Below are positions 13,626 through 27,900 of a stretch of DNA of 64,000 nucleotides, piece by piece. The stretch is from Enoplosus armatus (Eukaryota > Chordata > Actinopteri > Centrarchiformes > Enoplosidae). Positions within the stretch are counted from its first letter, which is position 1. Each line of letters starts with the position of its first letter. Where the stretch lies: positions 27,371,135 through 27,435,134 of the forward strand of contig NC_092185.1 in the NCBI RefSeq assembly GCF_043641665.1, written 5' to 3'. The notes beneath the pieces are model-generated. The model was not told the origin of the DNA, searched no databases, and worked only from the letters and a program-made list of their open reading frames with translations. Both the position numbers and the translations under genes were made by a program.

Positions 13626-14221
13626 AGTGGACCACAACAACACACCTCTTTAATACATCAGAAATATGTGAGGTAAATCAGCATGGGAGGCCATGGCGAA
13701 ATATTGCCAGTCCACAGTGCAACAGTAATCTGCAACAGTTCGTGTACTTGTGTCAAACAATAGGGTTTTTATTATTATTATTATTTAACCAAATAATACT
13801 GTCTAATTAGGTCTATGTCTATGCACATGTGGAGCATCAAAGTGTGAGGAGTTCTACCCAGAAAGCTTTGGCAGGGGCAGGGGCTCCGTTGTCATTTAGA
13901 TCTATCGCTTGGGAGCGTTATGGTTTCTCCGAGAAAGTTCCAGAGAGACTAGGCGGAGTGGTGGATCTGATTGACCTGCTTCATCCTCTCGTAGCATCTC
14001 TGGTCTCCTCTCCCTCTGTGTATCCTTTGAGTATTGCCTCTTGTGTCTATGTGTAGTCTATACTCTTTACGTGTTTCAGTGGTACAGAGGAGGTTTTGTG
14101 GTCCACGTCCCACCAGCTCTTTGTGGCACCTTGAAGTTGATCAACATCTTTCACTCCAAACATTCTTCACTCTGACAATCATCCACCAACTACACTTACA
14201 TAGCATTACACTTGTTTGTAT

Positions 14222-14227
14222 TTTATT
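14222..14227 (-). terminator. Candidate klhl25 polyadenylation signal
   Basis: The plus-strand tttatt here reads AATAAA on the minus strand and is the first such hexamer I noticed after the klhl25 stop, giving a 3'UTR of about 720 nt. There is no independent support; a more distal site is equally possible. Confidence 0.3.
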
Positions 14228-14403
14228 TACCTAGCATAGTAGTTCTGTTTCTCTATAGTCTAATTGTACTGGTACTTCTGTATGTCTGGTACATCTATTG
14301 CATGTCAGTCCTGTAGGAGGGATTGTTATGTTTTCGGTACAGAAGGGAAAAGTCCGAATCTGCAGTGAGAGACTGCCTGAATGCTGTGGGGAGAAGGACT
14401 CTT

Positions 14404-14513
14404 CTTCCAGTCTGGTTTGGTCTTGTTCTGCTAATTGTCATGTTCAGGTGACGCCGTCGTAAATGTTGTGTTTCCACAGACATGCGCGACTTCAGTTGAG
14501 CAATGTTGGCATA
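14404..14513. repeat. Local dispersed repeat, copy A
   Basis: Matches 17635-17754 in the same orientation: shared cttccagtctggttt, gccgtcgtaaatg, tgtttccacagaca and caatgttggcata, with small indels. It lies in the putative klhl25 3'UTR or just beyond it. Confidence 0.8.
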
Positions 14514-14948
14514 TCAAGTCAATGCAAAGACATAGGTGGATGCAAATCTACACAGCAGGAGCTTCAATGCTCCATCTGCGTCTACACAGGATACATTGAG
14601 GCACAGTATTGAGTGGAGGTCTAAAGTGCTACAAGTGCAGTACATAAAATGTGAGTGTGTATAACTCTACATGAATGAGCTGTGTAGACAGCTGGATTGA
14701 TTAAAATAGAATGTCTGTGTGCGTTGTTAGCTTGCTACAGTTAATGTTTAGTCTGTACATTGGCTCTTTGAAGCTAACAAACATGGACTGCAACAAGAAC
14801 AAATGTGCAAATAATGGAGGGCAAAAAAATCACATTGTGTACAGTCTGAACACACCTTCAGAGTGCTGGCCATGTTTGCAAACACCCACTGATCTCTTAT
14901 CAGTCCTTCACAATGTACCTGGAAATTCTGGCTCCTGGTGTCTCCCAC

Positions 14949-15335
14949 TTAGGCAGGTAGGTGTTTCCATGTGCTGACAAAGGCGGTGGGGATCAGTGAA
15001 TAAGGCACAGTGGTGATGGAGTTCCAACTATCTGATGTGGGGTCGTAGCAGTCCAACGTTTTACACCGCTGCGTCCCAAAATAACCTCCAACCACATACA
15101 GCTTATTTCCTGAGGCCACGGCGTGGCAGCTCATCCGTTTGGACGTCATGTCACCCACTCGAGTCCACTGATTGGTTTCACAGTCAAAGCGATAAGCAGA
15201 GGCAGCTGTGAATTCAGTGTCCCCACCCATGATGAAGATCTGGCTCCCTAAGACAGCAGCCGCTGTGTAACGCCAAGGCTGGGGGCATTCAGCAGCAATA
15301 TTCCAGCGGTTACCCACAGGGTCATAGCATTGGAC
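14949..15335 (-). CDS. klhl25: klhl25 last coding exon (Kelch, residues 462-589 and stop)
   Basis: After acceptor tctag|GT it reads [57 protein letters not shown] and the family ending [19 protein letters not shown], then the stop. It carries the last Kelch repeats. Confidence 0.96.
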   Translation of the reverse strand, partial: VQCYDPVGNRWNIAAECPQPWRYTAAAVLGSQIFIMGGDTEFTAASAYRFDCETNQWTRVGDMTSKRMSCHAVASGNKLYVVGGYFGTQRCKTLDCYDPTSDSWNSITTVPYSLIPTAFVSTWKHLPA

Positions 15336-18300
15336 CTAGATATCGAAGACACAGGAAGTTCGACAGTTGTTAGGCTGTACTATCGCTGACAGTGTTCAGG
15401 TGCAAGCCTAACACTGATTTTAGTATTGGTCTTCAAAGGAATTAAGGCAGGGAGATGTCAGTCAACCATGCAGTGGAATGTGCTAATATAGAACCCTTTT
15501 ATTTTGTTCTATATAGGTCTTACAATATATTATTCATGCAAATCCATAAACAAGTGGAGCAAAGAACATAAAAATGACAAAAAAATGCTTCATTATAACA
15601 TTTAAATAAAAAATAAAACCTCACTACATTTAGTTATTCCTTTAAAATACTGGCTATCAAATGACACAGTATGAGCTCAGTCATAGTAGTTTTCTTAGTT
15701 AAAAACTGAATTGTGGACTGTGGAGAGCTGCTTTGTAGGGAATTATAAGGAAGGTAAATATACAAATCCACGAACCTTGGAGGCCTTGTCTCTGTGTATG
15801 GTGGTCCCTCCAAAAACAAAGAGTTTGAGTTTGGCACTGACCACGGCTGCATTACTGACCCCATCTCTTAGAGGAGCCATCATAGTCCATTTATTACTGA
15901 GAGGGTCATACCGCTCGACCTGGGAAAATATTACACAGTGACACTTAAAGACATTTCACGTTTGATTTCACAAAAGACATAAGTCTTAGGAGGTTAAGGC
16001 TTTAAATCAGTGCTAATCTTAAACCATCAAACAGTGCAAAGATGCATGTGTCCAAGTTGAACCAAAGTCAGACCAGCAGCAGAGATTTCACCTAAGCTGT
16101 AAATACTTGTGCATATGTACACATAACTAGGTTTTAACATTTCTGAATATAGATAAAAAATTGTAAATTCTAAAACTACTCTCATAAAGAGGTCGATGTT
16201 TTTCTGACCTGTTTTAGGGAGACAGATGGAGAGGCAGGAAAAACTCCGGCTATGGCTGTATGACCTCCAACAACGTAGAGACTATTTTCCAACTCAGCTG
16301 AACCATGGCCAAACCTGGAGAAAAGAATACCCACATTATGTGTTTGTGTGTGTACTTTAGACAACACCAATATTGGTCTTTCACTAAAAATTGTATAGTG
16401 CAGTCTACCTCTTATATGGCTGAGATACCACTCTGACTGCAGCAGGTCAATATGCTTAAATGGTCATTATTTTTATAGACCATGTCTACAAGACAAACTG
16501 CGGTCACTGCCAAAGCGATGTCATTCATGTGGCACTACAGCCATTACGTTTAGTTGTACCATATACTCATTTTATAGTAGAGCGACTTGGCAGGCAAGCC
16601 ATGAACTGTGACAAGCGTGATCAAGTAGACATTTGTGTTATGTTATCCCTGTTTATTATCTTGTTTATATCTCCAAAAAACGTTTTATTTTGTTTTAATT
16701 ATGGATATTGTGCATATGCTAAAGAGTCGGAGTCACTTCATATCCTGGTAAACAAACAACAATGGATCATGAAGCTCTGGTTAACAAGAGACAGGAACAA
16801 TAACTTTCTTGTCTGTGGTCAGTATGTGACAACTGCATTATTTGTCCATACCTTTGGTACATAGCAAAATGTTTAAGCAGGAAGAAATTCAATCCTATGT
16901 GCAACTAGCTGCCATTTCAGTGCACTCAGTTGCCATCTTAGATTGACTGCTGACATTGTGCTGCTCTAAGTAAAAATGAGTGACTGCCTTGCTTTGGTTG
17001 CATGTTAATCTCTCACTATGAACATGCTGTGTCATATAAAATAATTTAATGAATATAGTTCACAAGAACGGAAGGAATGATTTTCAGACGTAATAAAATT
17101 TGGTAACATCAAGTAACAACTAAGGAGTAATACAATTGTTAAAATTTCCATTTTATTCATTGTTGTCTTAAATACATATTTCTTCAGTTGAAAACTCAAA
17201 CGCATGCTGTCCACCTGAGTGGACATGTGAAGAACTTTGAAATGAACGCTTGAAAAAAATGAAGTTACATTTTTTTTTCATGCCTAAAGAGAAATAAAAA
17301 CACTTAGGAAAAAAATCCTGACTGAGGCTGTCATAATTCAAGCATGAAAGGGTTAAGTATAAATTCTAAGATTTGCTTGCATGCCAAGTTGTAGCATTTG
17401 CCTTTATTTCATTTTACAGGCTAAAATATTAGATAAGACAAAATAAGCAATAGATCAATTATTTATGAAAAGAAGTGTTACTTGTGGCCCAGCTTAATAC
17501 AGTTAATTTATGACATTTTTTCAAATCCAACCAGTACAAAGGAGAAAGCACTTATGCTTCCTCAACAGCTGAGGTTGCATCTAAGCAAATGTCAGTAATG
17601 CTCCATCCAAGACTCTGACCTGAACAACTGCAGCCTTCCAGTCTGGTTTTGTCTCGTTCTGCTAATCGACACAACCAGGTGATGCCGTCGTAAATGACAT
17701 GTTTAAAAGTGTTTCCACAGACAGACCCGACTTCAGCTGAACAATGTTGGCATACAGTTTGACACTAATCGTTGTCCATTTTCGTTACTAACCGGGAAAC
17801 CCTAACAGTGGGTTCAGAAAACAGGCAGAAGGGTTAGGGTAACCCATTCATTCTTCCAATTATTCAATAACTGTCCTTTTTTCCAGAAGTAACTTGCATC
17901 ACCACACTATTGTATTATCAAAGAGAATTTACTTAAATGTAATGGCATTTTCAGTGATTGTGCTTGGGTTGGTGAAGTTACAGTTACTGTTGGGGGGGTT
18001 AATGTAATTACATTTGTATTTATTGCAACCCTAACCTACGCAAAAAAACACTTTTGTGTCATATTTTAAGGGAAATAAACACTCAAGAAATAGTTATTGT
18101 TACTTCTTTTATTCTTTTATCTTAAAAATAAAACAGCAGAACTCTTGCATGGCGGCCTGCCACAGTCTTATTTGTCCTGCCACAGTTTCACCATAAACCG
18201 AAAATATTTTACACTTATAATAACATAAAAGATCTGCTTGTAACGTAACAAAATCCACAGCATTTATCCACTGGTCCAACGTTAACATTAACCAAAGACA

Positions 18301-21300
18301 TTAGCTGTCAGTCTCCTCTGTACACTGACATATCTGGCTGCTTGTCGTGAAGAACGATGTATAACGTATAACATTATATCTAATTACCTAGTGTTAGCTA
18401 TTTATTATTAGGGCATGGAGGCCTTATTGTTTCATCTCATGAAGTGGGTGTGTGTTTGTGGTATTGGATGGACCCAGTGCTGGTGGGCTATATATATATA
18501 TATATATATATATAGCCCACCAGCACTATATATGAGAATAGGTTGTTACTATTCTGTTTACTATAATGTGACATTTGTAACTCACCTGGCTATTAGCATG
18601 GGAGCTCCTTTAGACCACTCTTCATGGACAGTGTCATAGATCCAGACGTCTTTAGACACTCCGTTCTCTGATCCCCTTCCTCCTGTCACGTAAACCTTAC
18701 AGCCGATGGCACAAGCACTGAACTCCTTCCTGGGGCTGGGGAGGTCTGCCTTAGGTATGATCTCCTTGGCTTTATGGTCAACCTTAAAATGGATCAACCA
18801 TAGCAATTATTTAATTTGCTGATGAACTGTGACTTAAAGCCAATACAAATACACACAAGTATTGTTTAGTCAACTGCTGTTCTCTTTCAAACATTCACTT
18901 GGGGGGACAGGGACATGCTCTCCCTACAAAAGGGATGATGCATCAGCTCATTCAAAAACCTCTTCTTGTTTTCCACTCAGAAAGCTAAATCTCTCGATAC
19001 AACTGCTAACGGGACTATTGGCTTAACTGTCCACAGGTTGAGCTATCCACTCAATCTTCAGGCACTAATTCTTCCATGTTGTGTACGGTATCCTGATTCC
19101 TTCACCAAAGCAATCCAAGGTTTCAAGGAGAAGTGATATACTTTACCATTACTGCCTCCATACAGGCAAAAGGGGTAGAAGGTAGAAGGGTGCTTGCCGT
19201 CTGTGACCGGTGTCCAAACAGCTTGCCCCATCGTGGGTTTTGGGTTCTGTTTTGGATGCGCTGTCTCACTCACTCTTTGAGCTTTTAAATCAGGTAGATC
19301 TAAAAGTGGTCTCTCTTAAGACTGCTCTTTTGATGGCACTGGCATCTGCTAAGCGGGACAGCGATAGTCATGCATTCTCAGTGCACTCTGACTGTCTTCA
19401 CTTTACTGTAGGAGATGCACGTGTGGTGCTACGGCATTTATACAGCTTTTATTCTGAAGAACCCTACTTTGGTGTGTGTCTCCCTTGACCAAGCAGCCAT
19501 TTTCCCCCTCCTTTCTCCTCCTTGGAACAGGATCAGTTACATATATTGTGCCCAGCGCCTGCATTATGTATCTATGTGGACAAAAAACAGGGGTTTAGGA
19601 CAACAGATCAGCTGTTCATGTCATGGGCAAAACCTCATACTTATAAGCCCATCACAAAACAACGGCTTTCTAATTGGATAGTTGGGGCCATCTCTTGGGC
19701 CTACAGCAGCAAGGGGTTTCGGGCCCCAACTGGTCTACGTGCTCACTTTACGAGAGAGATGGCGACATCCTGGGCCCTGTTTAGAGGCACTGTGCTCCCT
19801 TTGGTACATACCGTGCTGAGTTTGGGCTCCTCTGAAGGTCACAATTGTCAGCCTAATGATTTACTGCTGGTCTTCGAGATATGCTTGTCTGGCAATACGG
19901 GAGCCAGTATAACCCCATAGTGAGATACATAGTGAATGTTTGAAAGTGAACTTTAGGTGACAGAGGTCACTTCAGTTCTCTGATAACATGAGTGAGCCAT
20001 CTCACCAGACCAACCATCTTGTATGAAGCAAGGAAGGGGTGTGAGTATTTTGAATGAGCTGATGACACTGCATCATCCCTTTTGTAGAGAAAGGATGTCC
20101 CTCCTCTTGATGCAGTTGTCACGACTGTCAGCCAATGGGGCTGGCGTAACAGTATTGGACTCTCATCTCATCTAGATACACAGTGCACGATTTGGTACAA
20201 AAACTATACAGATTTGTGACAATACGAAACACTGTAATTCAAAGCCAATTCAGCTGATTAGGATTTTATATTTTTGCTTTGTAATCAGGGTTCAATATCA
20301 ACTTTTTGGTCTACCTGCCAATGGCTGGCCAAAATATTCAACCGGCCATAAAACAGCATAAGATATGATATATAGTGATATAGCATTTCTTTTGCAACGA
20401 CAGGTTTGCTGGGGGGCAGTGTTACTGGAGGGTGTCACTGTCATTTTTTTATGTAAAAACATTTCATTTTTTTCCAGCTTTACAAATGTGAGGATTTCGA
20501 ATGGATACTCGAACGATATAATACATAATAGTCAAGTCAAGGCATTTTTTTGCATTGAGTACTTTTACTTTTAATATTTTAAGTGGCCTACATTTTCTTC
20601 ATTATACTTACATACTTTTATTTAAGTAACATTTTCAGTGCATGAGTATTTTGACAGTGTAGTATAAGTGCATGTGGATAGGAATCATGTTGAGAGGAGT
20701 CAAACAAAACCACCAACCTGCTAATTAATGGCTAGCCTACTCTATTCCCTGAGCTGCAGCCGCCCCTGGAGTTGAACCAACCAATTGTGATTGTATGAGT
20801 GGTGTAAGATGCATACCATCTTACACCCCTAGGCCAAAAGGACATTATAAATACAATAGTGGTGAATGGGTCTAAATAGTTTAGCTGCTGTGTGTAATCT
20901 GGCACAAGCAGGAATTGAACTCAATAATAACAGTGAGGAGTATTCTCTACTACCTGAGCTAATGCCACCCATTTAATAACATGTAACCAGGAATGGTAGC
21001 TAGGATTAAATACAAAACACTGCAAGTGGATGAATATGTACTTTAAGCCAAGCCAACAGGACACCTTATACTTCATACAGCTTAGTATCTTGTAACACAT
21101 GAAAATAGGTCATCCAAGTATAAAAGGACTGTGTGTCCGTCTGTCACCTGGTATATCTTGTCACACATGAAGGTCTGGCCTCCCAGTATAAGCAGAGTGT
21201 GTCCTGCCTTACGTGGTCGAGCGCATGGACTAGTCACTACTCCATCATTCTGAAGGATTTTCTTCTTACACTGCATTGCCTCTTCTACTATTGACCTGCA

Positions 21301-24300
21301 GAGGAGAGTTAAAACATGGACTCAGAGATGAAGAGACATTTGTTTAATGTGTTTACTAAAAGCTTGGCCTAGTTCTTTATTAGCCACAGCTGCTAACATG
21401 TCTGAATGTCAACAAGTCTCCTTTAAAAACAAGTAACATCTTTTACAGGCTCATCAGATCAGTTGCCCAAATGGAACAGCTCCTCTGAACTCAACACTGA
21501 AATACTTGAGGAAAGAGGAGGAGAGGAGAGAAGAGGAATGACACAGACAGATGTGTCATTTTCTTTGGCACGTGCATTGACTGTATGCCACTTCTTGGAC
21601 AGCTGCTCTTTTGAAGAAGGCAGTCAATCACATGCTAAAATCAGACTGTGATTCAGTGTTTTTTTCTAATCTTATACAGAACAATGTGAAATAAAGAGAA
21701 CAGAATACAGACGAACACCAGAGCTTTTTAAGGATTTGGAAGGTGGACGATGGAAGGCCCCTGACACAGCCTACCTGCTCCTCTTGTCAGCCATTATTAG
21801 CTCTTCACAGGCTACAGCCTCCAGCAGACATTCAGATGGCAGCAGAGCCAACCTGATGCCCCTCAGCAGCTCTGGTAAATGGTGATGCCGACCTTCCAAG
21901 TCATATCGAACCCACCGCATCACGGAGTTAAACACAACCTGCCACAAGCCAAAATAAATCATAAACATCAAATATGCAAAAAGAAGCATTTAGCTGGTCT
22001 GGTTACTGTTGCTATCACCCCATCCTTTGCAGCTTTAATGGATAGAACTAAATGCATCTGTAAACACAAAAATGTTTTTAAATGATTACTGGTTTTCAAT
22101 AACCATGGGCAAATAATTTGAGATTATTAGGGAAAGAAATGGGGCAAATAAATTGGTGAATCCCTTGCATGTGTGGGACGGCTAATCAGGAAGCCTTAGC
22201 ATAAACAGTTTTACTAAAGAAGATTAAAAAAGGAATGAAAAAGGGAGGACAGAAATTTACAAAAGAAAGAGGATCACTCACCTGTTCATCTTCTATCTCC
22301 AGCTCATCACTAAGAATCAGCTCCAGCAGTTTCTCTTTAGACAGACCATAGAAATCCTCTGATTCTCTTACCTAAAGGACAAACACTTCAATTACAACCG
22401 TTGTACATTAAACCTGTAAATTATAATATCTGCTACACATGGATCTTCTCTTGAAACATCTACTGTATGTCTACATTTCAGCAGCTAACTCTACTTAAGT
22501 GATGAAGGGGAGATAATGATTGAGGGAGGACCACTGGCAAACTTTAATGTAGTCGTCTTGGTACCGAGCAGAGTCGAGTCAAAGACTTGTCTCTCCTGTA
22601 CTGTTTTGTTTTCCCACATGGTTTACAAATGTTTAAAAGGATGAAGACGTCAATATACTGCAAAACAGTTGATGATTAGAGCTGCTGCATCCAACAAACA
22701 TATCACATATATTACAGATCCAATTGATTAAACACTATTTCACTCAATTTTACTAACAGGGAAAGTCACAGCCAAGTCAATCCAGTCAAACCACTGAAAG
22801 ATGGATATTACAAAATAGTGAACAAAGTATTTCCCCCTCATGCTTTCATATCCACACACACGCCAAGTTTGTTTTCAATTTCATCATCCAGCAATGGTAA
22901 AAGCTGAAGCAAATCTGTGTGAAGTGCCTCTCATAAAGTTTATTCAGTCTCGACTTCACTTTCAAATTACAGTTTTTTTCCCCAATGAATCCTGGTGGTA
23001 TTAAGGACATTACAAGGCTTGATAAGCAGTACATCAGACAAATTTGTCAGCCTATCACAGTTGGTTGTGGTGGGTACTGCTTGCTCATCTCACCTCAGGC
23101 CCATTCCGTCCCTTCAGAAACGTTAAGGTGACATCGACAACACTAAGTCCATGTTTTTCTACAGGAGAAAGGTCAACCAAACCAGTAGTTGTAGAATAAA
23201 CGTTCACAACTCAGAAACTGGCTGGCAGTCTATGTAAAGTACATGTGGCTGACCCACCGACCCCATTAAGCAAGTATAAATTGATGGACACCAGTATATG
23301 ATTTAATGCAAGAAGCCAAAAAACGTCAAAAAACAAGTCATCTTCACCGTCTCATAGTGTAACAGACACATCCTCCACGATAGCTCATAGAGTCTTTTAC
23401 ACTGATGAGCGTCTGACAACAGCATCATCCCCAGGCAGTTGGAGGAGTGCAGGTTTTTTTCTAAAAACTCTGCTGCTGCGTCCCGGATGTCATGAAACTG
23501 TAACATGTCGCCCGCCTCTAACAATGACTCAGCATTCTCCTCGTTTATGATGACTCGAGAAGAATAGGCAAAGTCCAGCAGAAGCTCCAAGACCTGGAAG
23601 AGCATAGAATTAGAGTTAACCACTGACATTATAGTATGCACAACTACATGACACAATGACTAATTCTAAGGCAAGTTATCTGACCATATCACATAGCCAA
23701 GTTACTCATACATTTCCAACTAAGAAAAAAAAACGAGCGGGGGGCAACAAGTTGTTTCCCCGCTGAGGGATCAATAAAGGATTATCTTATCTAAATAAAG
23801 GATTATTTTAAAACATGATTATGTATGATCAATCTCAATCAATCAAGTTTAGTTGTCACATGTAATCATAAAATCCTAGTGGGGTAGAGGCAGGAAAGGT
23901 AGAAGCTCTTCCTGAGCTTCTCAGTGTTGGTTTGGCGTGTCCAGTACCTTCTTCCCAACCACAGCAGAGAGAAATTCACTTTTATTTATATACCGTCAAA
24001 TCACAACAAAAGTCATCTCATGACACTTTACAAACAGAGCAGGTCTAGACGGACTTTTTATAATGTTATTACAGAGACCCAACAGTTCCCACCATGAGCA
24101 AGCACTTTGGCGACAGTGGCAAGGAAAAACTTCCTTTTAAGAGGCAGAAACCTCAAGCAGAACCATTATAGTAGTAATAGTTATCTGGGTGGTTGGGATC
24201 CTTAATGATTTTCCTAGCCTTATTCTTGCAGCGCGTGGTGTAAATATCCTTTAGGCAGGGTAGATAATGTACGTTCAGCTGAACAAACCACTCTTTACAG

Positions 24301-24841
24301 GGCCTCGGGCCTGTTCGGTGCCGTTTCTGTACCAGGCAATGATGTTCCCTGTCAGGATGCTCTCAGTGGTGCGGGGGTAGAAATTCCTCATTATTTGAGG
24401 GGATACCCGGAATTTCCTCAAGTGTCTGAGGTTAAACAGTCTCTCTCTCTCTCCTCTCTATCTGGGACCCTTTGATATTAAGGAGGACGAAGTTCCTTTC
24501 CTGCTTCTTCACGAAGTCCACTATCAGCTCCTTAGTCTTGCTGACGTTCAGGAGTAGGTTGTCCTGACACCAGCGGGTCAGGTCCTCTACTTCAATTCAA
24601 TTCAATTCAATTTTATTTATATAGCGCCAAATCACAACAAAGTCATCTCATGACACTTTACAAAATAGAGCAGGTCTAGACCGACTCTTTATAATGTTAT
24701 TACAGAGACCCAACAGTTCCCACCATGAGCAAGCACTTTGGCGACAGTGGCAAGGAAAAACTTCCTTTTAAGAGGCAGAAACCTTGAGCAGAACCAGACT
24801 CTAGGTGGGCGGTCATCTGCTTTGACCGGTTGGGTTTTAGG

Positions 24842-24873
<32 letters not shown>

Positions 24874-24896
24874 CAGAGAGATAGACATAGAGACAC

Positions 24897-24931
<35 letters not shown>

Positions 24932-27900
24932 TAGGTAGGCAAAGATGTATGGCAGCACTAACAGTAGAAATAGCTGTAATATTAGCTGAGATTAATAATA
25001 GGAGCTTTAATAGTGACAGAACTACGACTAAACATAATAACTGTAGTGATGAGAGTCAGGCAGGCCCATGGCGGCAGCAGCACCCAGGCGTACCAGGACC
25101 ACGATCCACAGCGACCTACGAGTCGACAAAGCACAAAGAAACTCCGGGGAAGAAATAAAGTTAGTAACATGCATTGGACTGTGATGAATGTGCAAAGATG
25201 AAGAGGGAGAGGAGGAAAGCTCAGTGCATCATGGGAAGTCCCCCGGCAGTGTAGGCCTATAGCAGCATAACTAGGGGGCTGGTCCAGGCAGGCCTGAGCC
25301 AGCCCTTAACTATAAGCGTTATCAAAAAGCAAAGTTTTAAGCCTACTCTTAAAAGTAGAGAGTGTGTCTGCCTCCCGGACCCAAACTGGGAGCCGATTCC
25401 ACAGGAGAGGAGCTTGATAGCTGAAGGCTCTGGCTCCTGTTCTGTTTTTGGAGACTCTAGGAACCACAAGCAGCCCTGCATTCTGGGAGCGGAGTGCTCT
25501 AGTGGGGTAATAAGGCACTATGAGCTCTTTAAGATATGATGGTGCCTGACCAGTAAGAGCTTTGTAGGTGAGGAGAAGGATTTTAAACTCTATTCTAACT
25601 CTATTCTAGATTTTACAGGGAGCCAGTGCAGAGAAGCTAATACAGGAGAAATATGATCTCTTTTCCTGGTTCCTGTCAGTACACGTGCTGCAGCATTCTG
25701 GATCAGCTGGAGAGTCCTCAGGGACTTATTGGGACAGCCTGATAATAAGGAATTGCAATAATCCAGCCTAGACGTGACAAATGCATGGACTAATTTTTCT
25801 GCATCTGTTTGAGACAGGATCTTCCTGATTTTTGCAATATTACGGAGGTGAAAAAAGGCAGTCCGTGAAGTTTGTTTTACGTGGGAGTTAAAGGACATGT
25901 CCTGATCAAAGACAACTCCGAGATTCCTCACGGTGGCGCTGGAGGCCAGGGCAATGCCATCTAGGGTAACAATATCCTTAGATATTGTATTTCTGAGGTG
26001 TTCAGGGCCAAGAACAATAACTTCTGTCTTGTCTGAGTTCAACATCAGATAATTACAGGTCATCCAGGTCTTTATGTCCTTAAGGCATGCTTGGAGGTTG
26101 GCTAACTGATGAGGTTCTTCTGGCTTGATCGATAAATATAGCTGGGTATCATCTGCATAGCAATGAAAATGTATGGAGTGTTTTCTAATAATATTCCCTA
26201 AAGGAAGCATATATAAGGTGAATAGTATTGGTCCAAGCACAGAACCTTGTGGAACTCCATGACTGACTTTGGCGTACATGGAGGATTCATCGTTAACATG
26301 TACAAACTGAGATCGATCTGATAAATACGACTTAAACCAGCTTAGTGCGGTTCCTTTGATGCCAATTAAATGTTCCAGTCTCTGTAATAGGATATGATGG
26401 TCAATGGTGTCGAATGCAGCACTAAGATCTAACAAAACAAGTATAGAGACAAGTCCTTTGTCTGATGCAGTGAGAAGGTCATTTGTAACTTTCACCAGTG
26501 CCGTCTCTGTGCTATGATGAGCTCTGAAACCTGACTGAAAGTCCTCAAGCAATCTATTGTCATGTAGAAAGTCACACAGCTGGTTGGCGACTGCTTTCTC
26601 AAGGATCTTGGAGAGAAAGGGGAGGTTAGATATAGGTCTATAGTTGGCTAAAACCTCTGGATCAAGTGTGGTCTTTTTAAGAAGAGGTTTAATTACAGCA
26701 ACTTTAAAGGACTGTGGTACGTAGCCTGTTAATAAAGACAGATTGATCATGTCTAGTAAAGAAGTGCTGACTAAAGGTAAAACCTCTTTGAGCAGCCAGG
26801 TTGGGATGGGGTCTAAGAGACAAGTTGATGGCTTAGATGAAGAGATAGTTTTAGTAATTTGGTGAAGGTCAATGGGAGAAAAGCAATCTAAATATACATC
26901 AGGTTTTACAGCTATTTCTGAGATTCCTGTGTTTGAAGGTAAGGTACCACCTGAAGACAGGAGGTGATCAATTCTGTCTCTAATAGTTACAATTTTATCA
27001 TTAAAGAAGCTCATGAAGTCATTACTGCTGAGGCTTATAGGAATACATGGCTCAATAGAGCTGTGACTCTCTGTCAGCCTGGCTACAGTGCTGAAGAGAA
27101 ACCTGGGGTTGTTCTTGTCCTCTTCTATTAATGTTGAGTAATAGGCTGCTCTGGCTTTACAGAGGGCCTTCCTATAAGTTCTAAGACTATCTTGCCCAAT
27201 TAAACGTGATTCCTCTAGTTTGGTGGAGCGCCATTTCCTTTCAAGTTTCTGCACTGTTTGCTTTAATTTGCGGGTTTGGGTGTTATACCATGGAGCTGAC
27301 TTTCTTTGTTTTATTATCTTCTTTTTAAGAGGGGCAATAGAGTCAAGTGTCAATCGCATTGAGCCTGCAGCACTGTCAACAACATTGTCTATTTGAGAGG
27401 GACGAAGGTTAGCATAGGAGTCCTCAGTTGTATTGAGACATGGCATTGAATTTAATGCCGATGGAATCACTTCCTTAAATTTAGCTACAGCACTATCAGA
27501 TAGATATCTGGTGTAGACTTTTTTGCCTAATGGCGTGTAGTCCAGTAATAGGAATTCAAAAGTTATTAAATAATGGTCCGATAACAAAGGATTCTGTGGA
27601 AAGACAGTTAGATGTTCAATTTCAAGTCCATATGTCAGAACCAGGTCGAGGGTGTGATTAAAACAGTGAGTGGGTTTCTGTACCCTCTGACAGAAGCCAA
27701 TCGAATCCAATAAAGAGGTAAATGCAGTACCAAGGCTATCCTTATCAACATCCACATGAATATTAAAATCCCCTATGATAATGACTTTGTCTGTTTTAAG
27801 GACTAAACCTGATAAAAACTCTGAGAATTCAGATAAGAATTCAGAGTATGGACCTGGAGCGCGATAGACTATAACGAATAAGACTGGCTTCAGTGTTTTC

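Noticed and set aside
13829..14234. ORFs suggesting a retroviral or LTR fragment
   Set aside because: No protease, RT, integrase or LTR boundaries could be found; no family match.
16460..16864. 134-codon plus-strand ORF in a klhl25 intron
   Set aside because: No recognisable domain, opposite strand to the gene, AT-rich composition like the surrounding intron. Treated as chance.
19058..19273. Minus-strand 71-codon ORF within the DIRS-like element
   Set aside because: Antisense to the recombinase region; no motif.
24689..24958. Ser/Leu-rich ORFs
   Set aside because: Produced by (GA)n and (AGAC)n repeats in the L2 3'UTR.
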